NCBI GenBank assembly: GCA_016210005.1
Contig: JACQVA010000249.1
Location: 1 to 46,373, forward strand
DNA length: 46,373 nucleotides
Direction of reading: 5' to 3'
From: Deltaproteobacteria bacterium
GTDB lineage: Bacteria > Desulfobacterota > Binatia > HRBIN30 > JACQVA1
Shown here: in pieces, positions 7,967 through 16,076 of the stretch
Position numbering within the stretch: the stretch's first letter is position 1
How the letters are laid out: each line of letters opens with the position of its first letter
Program-made: the position numbers and the translations under genes
The notes under the pieces: generated by a model
Databases searched by the model: none
What the model saw: the letters and a program-made list of their open reading frames with translations, nothing else
What the model was told of the DNA's origin: nothing

Positions 7967-10738
7967 GTGTCGAAGATTCAAGGCAAATGGGCTGACACCT
8001 ATCGCCAGAAATGGACCTGGGACAAGGTCACCTGGGGTAGCCACTCGGTGGACTGCTACCCGGGCGGTTGCCCTTGGCGCGTCTACACCAAGGACGGCAA
8101 GATCCTGCGCGAAGAACAAGCCGCCTCACTGCCGCCGATCGAGGCCGGCATCCCGGATATGAACCCGATGGGCTGCCAAAAGGGGGCGAGTTGGAGCCAC
8201 TGCCACTACTCGCCCGACCGCGTCACCCAGCCGCTCAAGCGCGTCGGCAAGCGCGGCGAAGGCAAATTCAAGCCGGTCTCCTGGGACGAAGCCCTCACCG
8301 ACGTCGCCGACGCCATGATCGATGCGATTCAAGACCAAGGGGCGGAGTCGGTTCTCACGCTGCTCACACCCGAACCGGGTGCGGCGGGAGCGCGCTTGTT
8401 CTCGCAAATCCTCGGCACCCCAATGACCGACGGCAACGCCGAGTTCCAGGACTTCAGCCCCGGCTTTCACGTTACTTGGGGGTTGTTCAATCCGGTGTCC
8501 AGCATGGACGACTGGTTCCTGGCGGAGCTGACGCTGATCTGGCACGCCAACCCGGTCTACACCAACATCCACTGGTACCACTACATCGCCGAGTCTCGCT
8601 ACAACGGCGGCGAGGTGGTGACCATCGCCCCCGACTACAGTCCGTCGGCGATCCACGCCGACCATCACCTGCCCGTGCGCATCGGCACCGATGCGGCGCT
8701 GGCGCTGTCGATGTGCAAAGTCATCATCGATGCCGGCCTGTACCAGAAGCAGTTCGTCCAGGAGCAGACCGACATGCCGTTGCTGGTGCGCAAGGACACC
8801 GGGCGTTTCCTGCGCGGCAACGAGATCAACGAAATGGACCGGGACGACCAGTTCTTCTGGTGGGACACGTTGACCAACGGCCTGGCCCCGGCGCCGCGCC
8901 ACACGCTCGCCACCACCGGTGTCGATCCGGCACTCGAAGGCAGTTTCACCGTCACGCTCGCCGATGGCAAGGAGGTCGAGGTCGAACCGGCGTTCGAGCG
9001 GCTCAAGCGGCACCTGGAGAACTACACGCCCGAGAAGGCCGGGGCCATCTGCGAGGTGCATCCCGACAACATCCGCAAGCTGGCGGGTAAGGTTGCGACC
9101 CGTAAGACCAAGATGTTCGTCGGCTGGAACTCCGGCAAGTATTACCACGGCGACCTGATGGAGCGCTCGATGGCGTTGCTCCTCGGCCTCACCGGCAACT
9201 GGGGCAAGAAAGGTACTGGAACACGCTCCTGGGCAATCATGGGGATGGACGGCTTCGCCTTCATGCAGCGCAAGGAAGGCGCCGGCCAGGAAGCCGCGCA
9301 GAAGCTGATCACCAACATCCTCGGCATGCGGCGCATGATGGCGCAGGCCGATCCGACGATGACCGCGGAGATGATGCAGAATCGCGGCGCGCAGATGGCC
9401 GCGGAGATCGGCGGTTTAGGAAACATGATTCCGCCCGCCTTCCTCTGGTACTACCAGTACGGCTACAAGGAACGCTGGAACAATCCCGACAACCACGACG
9501 CCTCGATGAAGCGCACCTTCGATGAGTACATCACCGAGGCGGTCGACAAGGGTTGGTGGGACGCCAGCTACTCGCAATCCTACCGCGACGGGGTGCAGCC
9601 GCGGGTGATCATCGAGGCCGGCGGCAACCTGCTGCGCCGCCAGCGCGGCGGACAGAAGATGCTGCTCGAGCACGTGTGGCCGAAGCTCAAGTTGTTCGTG
9701 TCGATCGACTACCGCATCACCACCACCGGGCTGTACTCCGATTACATCCTGCCGGCGGCGCAACACTACGAGAAGCTCGGCAACTCCATGCCCTCGATCC
9801 ACCACCTCAACTACGTGCTCTGCGATCGCGCCGCCAAGCCGGTGGGCGACGCGCTGCCCGACGCCGAGATCGGAATGCGGATCCTCGAAAAGCTCGAAGA
9901 GCGCGCCAAGGCGCGCGGCTTCACCGACTACGTCGACCGCAAGGGCAACCCCCGCACGCTTGTCGGCCTCGCCGCCCGCGCCAGCCTCGGCGGGGCGGCG
10001 CGACAGGAAGAGGCGCGCTTCGATGAGTCCGTTCGCGACCTCGCGGTCTACGGCGTGCTCCCCAAGGGGACTACGCTGCAAACGCTGCGAGAGAAGGGCT
10101 CGGTCCGCTTCGTCGGCTGGGGCATGGTCGGCCACGGGATTTCGCAGGCCTCGACTATCAAGCCCGACGAGGTCCACAACCCGTTCCGCTGGCACACCGA
10201 GGACAAGGTGCCGTACGACACCTTGGTCCGTCGCGCCCAGTTCTACATCGACCACGAGTGGTTCCTCGAAGCCGGCGAAGAGCTGCCGACGCACAAAGAG
10301 CCGCCGCCGCAGGGCGGGCGCGGCCGGCGCTTTCAGATGACCAGCGGGCACAACCGCTGGAGCATCCACTCGATGAACATGACCAACAACATCATCCTCA
10401 ACACCCATCGCGGCGAGCCGTTCGTCTTCATCAACGACAAGGACGCTGCCAGCCTCGGCATCACCAACGGTGAGAAGGTGAAGATGATCAATGACGTCGG
10501 CGAGATGCTCATCGCCGCCAAGATCACACCGTCGTGCCGGCCGGGCCAGGTGATCGTCTACAACGGCTTCGAGCCGTACATGCATGAAAACTGGTACAGC
10601 CAAGCCGACATCGAGCCGGGGCACGTAAAACACCTCGGCTTGGTCGGCAATTACGGTCACCTCAAGTATCGGATGTTCTCCTGGCAGCCGATTCCGGCCG
10701 ACCGGGCGGTGCGCGTCGACGTGCAGAAAATCAAGTGA
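7967..10738 (+). CDS. Type II DMSO-reductase-family Mo enzyme, alpha1
   Basis: A 923-residue molybdopterin oxidoreductase of the type II DMSO reductase family, the group holding ethylbenzene dehydrogenase, steroid C25 dehydrogenase, and selenate, perchlorate and nitrate reductase alpha subunits. An N-terminal [4Fe-4S] (FS0) site reads His26-x3-Cys30-x4-Cys35 with Cys70 in GCQKG; a His first ligand is a type II trait. Asp162 in FQDFSPG keeps the same spacing to the TWG motif as the Mo-ligating Asp of NarG. The C-terminal pterin domain has TSGHNRWSIHSMN. GTG 7967 is chosen because of AAGGAGG upstream and because the paralogue starts at the same residue. There is no twin-arginine signal, so a cytoplasmic location is inferred. 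Anaerobic hydroxylation of a hydrocarbon or sterol side chain is my best guess for function; reductase activity is the alternative. Confidence 0.88.
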   Translation: MSKIQGKWADTYRQKWTWDKVTWGSHSVDCYPGGCPWRVYTKDGKILREEQAASLPPIEAGIPDMNPMGCQKGASWSHCHYSPDRVTQPLKRVGKRGEGKFKPVSWDEALTDVADAMIDAIQDQGAESVLTLLTPEPGAAGARLFSQILGTPMTDGNAEFQDFSPGFHVTWGLFNPVSSMDDWFLAELTLIWHANPVYTNIHWYHYIAESRYNGGEVVTIAPDYSPSAIHADHHLPVRIGTDAALALSMCKVIIDAGLYQKQFVQEQTDMPLLVRKDTGRFLRGNEINEMDRDDQFFWWDTLTNGLAPAPRHTLATTGVDPALEGSFTVTLADGKEVEVEPAFERLKRHLENYTPEKAGAICEVHPDNIRKLAGKVATRKTKMFVGWNSGKYYHGDLMERSMALLLGLTGNWGKKGTGTRSWAIMGMDGFAFMQRKEGAGQEAAQKLITNILGMRRMMAQADPTMTAEMMQNRGAQMAAEIGGLGNMIPPAFLWYYQYGYKERWNNPDNHDASMKRTFDEYITEAVDKGWWDASYSQSYRDGVQPRVIIEAGGNLLRRQRGGQKMLLEHVWPKLKLFVSIDYRITTTGLYSDYILPAAQHYEKLGNSMPSIHHLNYVLCDRAAKPVGDALPDAEIGMRILEKLEERAKARGFTDYVDRKGNPRTLVGLAARASLGGAARQEEARFDESVRDLAVYGVLPKGTTLQTLREKGSVRFVGWGMVGHGISQASTIKPDEVHNPFRWHTEDKVPYDTLVRRAQFYIDHEWFLEAGEELPTHKEPPPQGGRGRRFQMTSGHNRWSIHSMNMTNNIILNTHRGEPFVFINDKDAASLGITNGEKVKMINDVGEMLIAAKITPSCRPGQVIVYNGFEPYMHENWYSQADIEPGHVKHLGLVGNYGHLKYRMFSWQPIPADRAVRVDVQKIK

Positions 10739-10756
10739 CGGGGAAAGGGCGATATC

Positions 10757-11794
10757 ATGGGAACGATCACACAATCGAAGCGTCAGTTGGCCTGGGTCTT
10801 CGACCTCAACAAGTGCATCGGCTGTCAAACCTGCTCGGTGGCCTGCAAGGTGCTCTGGCCGCAGGAAGAACCCGGCACCGAGCAGATGTGGTGGATGACC
10901 GTCAACACCCAGCCCGGCAAGGGCACGCCGCGTGATTGGGAGAGCATGGGCGGCGGCTACGACGCCAACGGCAAGCTCAACCTCGGCCGCATTCCCACCG
11001 ACGAAGAGGTCGGTGGGGGTTGGAACTTCAACTACGACGAGGTGCTGCGCGGCGGCAAGGGCCGTGAGGTGCACCTGCAGAAGATCTCCGGCAGTAAGAG
11101 TTGGGGCATGAACTGGGACGAAGACGAGGGCGGCGGTGAGTTCCCCAACGCCTACTTCTTCTACCTCCCGCGCTTGTGCAACCACTGCACCGAGCCGGCC
11201 TGTGTCGAGGCGTGCCCGAACGATGCCATGTTCAAGCACGAGGATACCGGCCTGGTCCTGCGCGACGAAAGCAAGTGCAAAGGCGCGCAAGTCTGCCGCC
11301 GCGCCTGCCCGTACAAGAAGATCTATTTCAACAAGATGCGCAACATCAGCCAACACTGCATCGGCTGCTTCCCGCGCCTGGAACAGGGGGTCGCCCCCGC
11401 GTGCGTGCGCCAATGCCCGGGCCGCGCCGCCTTCGTCGGCTTTCTCGACGACGAAGGCAGCGCCGTGCACAAACTGGTGCAGAAGTGGCAGGTCGCCCTG
11501 CCCTTACACCCGGAGTTCGGCACCCACCCCAACGTCTACTACGTGCCGCCGCTGTCACCAGCGCCGCTGCGCCCGGATGGCAGCTTCGATGAGAGCGCAC
11601 AGCGCATCCCGCCGTCTTACCTGGAGTCGATGTTCGGGCCCAAGGTGCACGGGGCGCTCGACGCGCTGCGCGCCGAACTCGACAAGAAGCGTCGCGGCCA
11701 GGGCTCCGAGGTGATGGACGCCCTCATCCTCTACCGCTGGAAGGACGCGCTCGGCCACCTCACCCGCGATCCGGCCGAGATCGTATGGGATTAG
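10757..11794 (+). CDS. Iron-sulfur beta subunit of Mo enzyme
   Basis: A 345-residue four-cluster ferredoxin-type electron-transfer subunit of the NarH/EbdB group. Fifteen cysteines are arranged as C20/23/26/30, C141/144/149/153, C174/180/184 and C201/204/216/220. The third group reads CKGAQVC: Ala177 stands where NarH has Trp in place of the fourth Cys, so three [4Fe-4S] and one [3Fe-4S] cluster are expected. It lies 18 nt after alpha1 and has no signal peptide, as expected since beta subunits travel with their alpha. It is the only beta gene in the cluster, so it may serve both alpha1 and alpha2. Electrons would leave through a partner not encoded here. Confidence 0.9.
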   Translation: MGTITQSKRQLAWVFDLNKCIGCQTCSVACKVLWPQEEPGTEQMWWMTVNTQPGKGTPRDWESMGGGYDANGKLNLGRIPTDEEVGGGWNFNYDEVLRGGKGREVHLQKISGSKSWGMNWDEDEGGGEFPNAYFFYLPRLCNHCTEPACVEACPNDAMFKHEDTGLVLRDESKCKGAQVCRRACPYKKIYFNKMRNISQHCIGCFPRLEQGVAPACVRQCPGRAAFVGFLDDEGSAVHKLVQKWQVALPLHPEFGTHPNVYYVPPLSPAPLRPDGSFDESAQRIPPSYLESMFGPKVHGALDALRAELDKKRRGQGSEVMDALILYRWKDALGHLTRDPAEIVWD

Positions 11795-11823
11795 CTGCCG
11801 GTTGAGACACGTGACGTACCGTT

Positions 11824-12813
11824 ATGAGTGAAGCGGCTCACCTCTGCCTGCGCGCGCAGCAAGCCACCGGCACGCGGCGCTGGTTGCACATAGCCAGCGC
11901 CGCGCTGAACTGGCTGGCGCAGCGGGTCGTATTGTTTCGTTACGGCGACTGGGTGTTCGTAACCTTCGGCCTCTTCGCCGGCCTCGGGGCGCTGGTATCA
12001 CTCACCGCGATGGGCGCCCTGCTGATCGGGCAAGGCGTCGGCGGCAAGTTCTTCTTGACCCTCGCCGTGGCCGGCAGCGCCACGGTGGTGGTGGGCTCTT
12101 GGCTTGCCGGCCAGCTGCTGGACTACCGCCTGCTGTTGGAACATCCCTGGCGAGCCCTGCGCCGGCCGGTGTTTGTATCATGGGGAGGCATTATCGCGCT
12201 GCCGTTGGTGTTGGCGATCATGGCGGCGTTGGCCGACGTCAGCCTGCTCGTACTGCTCGATGCCGCCGCTCGCACCACACCGTTGGGTCACGCACTCGGG
12301 CGGCTTGGTTGCCTGACGTACGGCTGCTGCTTCGGGCGGCCAACCGACGCAGCGCTGGCGATCACCTATCGCAACCCGCTGGCAAAGGCCGTGCGGGTGG
12401 CCGGCCTTCACAACGTGCCGCTGCATCCCGCGCCGTTCTATGAGGTCGTACTCCAGATCGGCCTAGCACTGGTAGTGAATCTGGCGGCCGTGCTCGGGGC
12501 CCCCCTGGGCCTCCCGACGGCATTGGCGTTTGTGCTCTATGGGATGGGACGCTTCGCCGTCGAGTTCACCCGTGACAACTCCGGGCGGATGATCGTGGCG
12601 CCGCTGGCGGTCAACCACCTCGTGGCGCTGTCGTTCGTGATCGGCGGCGCGCTGGCGATACCGGCACTGCTGCTCGGTTGGCAGGTGCCGCCGGCGATTT
12701 CTTGGAGCGCCGCCCTCGCCGGGGTGCCCGAGTTGGCACCCGCAATCACACCGGGTGTCGTGCTCATATTCTTTGGCTTCTCACTCCACCGCGGCCGTAT
12801 CGGCGAGTGGTAG
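11824..12813 (+). CDS. Lgt-like multi-pass membrane protein
   Basis: A 329-residue membrane protein with about seven to eight hydrophobic segments, similar to prolipoprotein diacylglyceryl transferase (Lgt). The conserved 'GRLGCLTYGCCFGRPT', 'HPAPFYEVVLQI' and 'GMGRFAVEFTRDNSGR' blocks follow Lgt order. However the catalytic-histidine block (FHGG in E. coli) reads SWGG, and the Asn of GRxGN is Cys, so classical transferase activity is doubtful. It belongs to the GCCYG-type Lgt paralogues. It sits between beta and alpha2 with gaps of 29 and 20 nt, in the place where a membrane/heme gamma subunit or a chaperone would be expected. A role in anchoring, maturation or electron transfer is speculation. 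Confidence 0.75.
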   Translation: MSEAAHLCLRAQQATGTRRWLHIASAALNWLAQRVVLFRYGDWVFVTFGLFAGLGALVSLTAMGALLIGQGVGGKFFLTLAVAGSATVVVGSWLAGQLLDYRLLLEHPWRALRRPVFVSWGGIIALPLVLAIMAALADVSLLVLLDAAARTTPLGHALGRLGCLTYGCCFGRPTDAALAITYRNPLAKAVRVAGLHNVPLHPAPFYEVVLQIGLALVVNLAAVLGAPLGLPTALAFVLYGMGRFAVEFTRDNSGRMIVAPLAVNHLVALSFVIGGALAIPALLLGWQVPPAISWSAALAGVPELAPAITPGVVLIFFGFSLHRGRIGEW

Positions 12814-12833
12814 GACTGTTCAGGAGGTTCATC

Positions 12834-15605
12834 GTGAAACCAATTGGCGGGTCGTGGGCCGAGGCGTATCGCAAGCAATGGCAATGGGACAAAGTCACCT
12901 GGGGCAGCCACTCGGTGGACTGCTACCCCGGCGGTTGCCCGTGGCGCGTCTACAGCAAGGATGGCAAGGTCGTACGTGAGGAGCAGGCGGGCGTCTTCTC
13001 GCCGATCGAGGCCGGCATCCCCGACATGAATCCGATGGGCTGTCAGAAAGGCGCGTGCTGGAGCGATTTGCTCGCCGCCCCGGACCGCATCACTCAGCCG
13101 CTGAAACGGGTGGGCAAACGCGGCGAGGGCAAGTTCAAACCCGTCTCCTGGGACGAAGCGCTCGACGACATCGCCGACTCGATGCTCGACGCGATCAATG
13201 ATCAAGGCCCGGAGTCGGTCATCACGCTCATGACGCCCGAGTTCGCCGCCAGCGCCGCGCGCATGTTCAGCGACGCTCTGGGCACCCCGACCACCGACGG
13301 CAACGCCGAGTTCCAGGACTTCAGCCCTGGCTACCACCTCACCTTCGGGCTGTTCAATCCCGTCTCGACGATGGACGACTGGTTCCTGGCGGAGCTGACG
13401 CTCATCTGGCACGCCAACCCGGTCTACACCAACATTCACTGGTACCACTACGTCGCCGAGTCGCGGTACAACGGCGGCGAGGTCGTCACCATCGCGCCCG
13501 ATTACAGCCCCTCGGCGATCCACGCCGACTATCACCTGCCGGTGCGCATCGGTACCGACGCCGCGCTGGCGCTGGCGATGTGCAAGGTGATCATCGACGG
13601 CGGCCTGTACAACAAGCAATTCGTGCAGGAGCAAACCGATCTACCGCTGCTCGTGCGTAAAGATACCGGTCGCTTCCTGCGCGGCACGGACCTCGCCGAC
13701 GACGATCGCGAGGACCAGTTCTTCTGGGCCGACGGCCACTCACACGCTGTGACCCCGGCTCCGCGCCACACCTTGGCCTCGGCCGGCGTCGACCCTGCCC
13801 TCGAAGGCACCTACACCATCATGCTCAAGGACGGCAGTGTGGTCGAGCTCGAGCCGGTGTTTCAGCGGCTGCGCCGGCACCTCGACGCGAACTACAGCCC
13901 GGAGCAGGCCGGCAAGATTTGTGAGATCCATCCCGACAACATCCGCGCACTGGCGCGCAAAGTCGCCACCCGCAAGACCAAGATCTTCATCGGCTGGAAT
14001 TCCGGCAAGTACTACCACGGCGATCTGATGGAGCGGTCGATGGCGTTGCTGCTCGCTCTCACCGGCAACTGGGGCAAAAAGGGTACGGGCACGCGCTCGT
14101 GGGCCGCCGGGGGCTGGGACGGCATGGCGTTCATGTCGGAGAAGGGCGTGCCGGGACAAGAGGCCGCCCGCATGGCGCATCAGACGCGCACGCTCATGCG
14201 GCGCATGCTGACCATGGACGATCCGACGCGCACGTTGGAGATGATCGCCAACCACGCCTCGGCGATGAACCCCGAGCTGGGCGGCTTCGGCGCGATGATC
14301 CCGCCCGCGTTCCTCTGGTACTACCAGTACGGCTACAAGGAGCGCTGGAACAACCGCGACAACAACGACCCGTCGATGAAGCGCAGCTTCGACGAGTATG
14401 TGAACGAGGCGATCGAGAAGGGCTGGTTCGGGCCGCACTGCTCTACCGCGTACAAGGAAGTCGAGCCGCGCGTCCTGTTCGAATCCGGCGGCAACATGCT
14501 GCGCCGCCAGCGCGGCGGCCAGAAGCTGCTGCTCGACAAGCTTTGGCCGAAACTCAAGATGATCGTGTCGGTGGACTTCCGCCTCAACACCACCGGCATG
14601 TACTCCGACTACATCCTGCCCGCGGCCCAGCACTACGAAAAGCTCGGCCAGAGCATGCCGTCGGTACATCACCTCAACTGGGTGCTCACCGATCGTTCAG
14701 TCCCGCCGCCGGGCGAGGCCCGCTCCGAGCACGACATCGGCATCATGATCATCGAGGCCATCGAGCGCCGCGCCGCTGCCCGCGGCATGACCGGGTTCAC
14801 CGATCGCAAGGGCACCTACCGCTCGCTCGAGGGGATGGTGGCGCGCTACACGCTCAACGGCGAGATGCGCGACGAGGAGCGTTTTTACGACGAGGCCGTG
14901 CGCGACAACGCGGTCTACGGCATCCTACCCGAAGGCACCACGCTCGAAACCCTGCGCGAGAAAGGCTACGTGCGCTGGACCGGCTGGGGCATCGCCGGCC
15001 ACGGCGAGTCGCAGGCATCGACCATCAAGGCCGATGAAGTCCACAACCCGTTACGCTGGCACACCGAAGACAAGATCCCGTACGCCACCCTGGTGCGGCG
15101 GGCGCAGTTCTACATCGACCACGAATGGTTCCTCGAAGCCGGCGAGGAGCTACCGACCCACAAGGACTCGCCCGGCCACGGCGGCCCCAAGCGGCGCTTC
15201 CAGATGACCAGCGGGCACAACCGCTGGAGCATCCACTCGATGAACATGCTCAACCGCAAGCTGCTCAATACCCATCGGGGCGAGCCCTTCGCGTTCATCA
15301 ACGACAAGGACGGCGCCAGCCTCGGCATCACCAACGGTGAGCAGGTGAAGTTGGTGAGCGACGTCGGCGAGACCATCATCCAGGCCAAGCTCACGCCCTC
15401 GTGCCGGCCGGGCCAGGTGATCGTTTACAACGGCTTCGAGCCGCTCATGCACAAGCGGTGGTACGGCCAGGCCGACGTCGAGCCCGGCCACGTGAAGCAC
15501 CTCGGCTTCGCCGCCGGCTACGGCCACCTGACGTACCGCCCCACGTCATGGCAGCCGATCCCGGCCGACCGCGCAGTGCGGGTGGATGTGGTGAAGGCGG
15601 GCTGA
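12834..15605 (+). CDS. Type II DMSO-reductase-family Mo enzyme, alpha2
   Basis: A second 923-residue catalytic subunit, the same length as alpha1 and collinear with it throughout. It keeps the FS0 ligands His26, Cys30, Cys35 and Cys70, Asp162 in FQDFSPG, and the pterin-domain TSGHNRWSIHSMN. Differences cluster in the region after residue 70 (GACWSDLLAAP versus GASWSHCHYSP), around 285-300, 430-480 and near 680-720, which may change the substrate pocket. GTG 12834 follows CAGGAGG; the longer in-frame start at 12678 lies inside the Lgt-like gene and is rejected. No Tat signal. Tandem paralogous alphas are known from sterol degraders with several S25dA copies. Whether alpha2 pairs with the single beta here is inferred. 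Confidence 0.87.
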   Translation: MKPIGGSWAEAYRKQWQWDKVTWGSHSVDCYPGGCPWRVYSKDGKVVREEQAGVFSPIEAGIPDMNPMGCQKGACWSDLLAAPDRITQPLKRVGKRGEGKFKPVSWDEALDDIADSMLDAINDQGPESVITLMTPEFAASAARMFSDALGTPTTDGNAEFQDFSPGYHLTFGLFNPVSTMDDWFLAELTLIWHANPVYTNIHWYHYVAESRYNGGEVVTIAPDYSPSAIHADYHLPVRIGTDAALALAMCKVIIDGGLYNKQFVQEQTDLPLLVRKDTGRFLRGTDLADDDREDQFFWADGHSHAVTPAPRHTLASAGVDPALEGTYTIMLKDGSVVELEPVFQRLRRHLDANYSPEQAGKICEIHPDNIRALARKVATRKTKIFIGWNSGKYYHGDLMERSMALLLALTGNWGKKGTGTRSWAAGGWDGMAFMSEKGVPGQEAARMAHQTRTLMRRMLTMDDPTRTLEMIANHASAMNPELGGFGAMIPPAFLWYYQYGYKERWNNRDNNDPSMKRSFDEYVNEAIEKGWFGPHCSTAYKEVEPRVLFESGGNMLRRQRGGQKLLLDKLWPKLKMIVSVDFRLNTTGMYSDYILPAAQHYEKLGQSMPSVHHLNWVLTDRSVPPPGEARSEHDIGIMIIEAIERRAAARGMTGFTDRKGTYRSLEGMVARYTLNGEMRDEERFYDEAVRDNAVYGILPEGTTLETLREKGYVRWTGWGIAGHGESQASTIKADEVHNPLRWHTEDKIPYATLVRRAQFYIDHEWFLEAGEELPTHKDSPGHGGPKRRFQMTSGHNRWSIHSMNMLNRKLLNTHRGEPFAFINDKDGASLGITNGEQVKLVSDVGETIIQAKLTPSCRPGQVIVYNGFEPLMHKRWYGQADVEPGHVKHLGFAAGYGHLTYRPTSWQPIPADRAVRVDVVKAG

Positions 15606-15878
15606 GGAAGCTGACGAAGCAGACAGCGCGCCGTGCGCACGCGTTCCGACGCGCAGACCTCGTTCGGATCGCAAAGGCACTGAACGCGTTCGGCGCGCGC
15701 TACGCGGTGATTGGCGGCTTTGCCATGCTCCACCATGGCCTTGCCCGTGCGACTATGGACATCGATCTCCTTGTCGACGCGGCTCAAGACCAAGCAGAGC
15801 ATCCGCCCGAAGGATGCCACCGACCGTGCTTTCCTCGAAAGCCTGCTCAACGACGAAATCCCAGGCCGAAGATCGTGA
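15602..15878 (+). pseudogene. Nucleotidyltransferase remnant, internal deletion
   Basis: The frame after alpha2 contains 'FGARYAVIGGFAMLHHGLAR' followed by 'ATMDIDLLVD', the N-terminal core of a minimal nucleotidyltransferase (G-G-hydrophobic and D-x-D). At about 15778-15782 the similarity jumps to another frame, which reads 'RLKTKQSIRPKDATDRAFL' and ends in TGA at 15876; this is the usual C-terminal end of the same family (KTKQxxRPxDxxDxxFLE). The middle, roughly half of a normal ~150-200-residue protein, is missing and the two ends are out of frame. I see no intact start codon. Such proteins often belong to nucleotidyltransferase-type toxin or antitoxin systems. 15879-16076 holds nothing I can identify. 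Confidence 0.7.
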
Positions 15879-16076
15879 AGGGTCGAGCGGTGCCCAGGCG
15901 CACCGAATGGGCGGCCGGGCGCATCGCGGGCCCAGCTCGGTTTACGATTCGACTTGTACCTTGATCCGGCTGAGCCACGTACTCCGGCCGCGTCACCGAC
16001 ATCTGTACTGGTTCCAGGTGCTGGTTCCTTGACCAGCGCGCCGCAGCTCGCTAATGGACCCGCCATTCACAGTTGT

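Noticed and set aside
9416-11470. Long open frame opposite alpha1 and beta
   Set aside because: Same kind of GC-driven antisense frame; low-complexity composition, and both sense genes have clear motifs.
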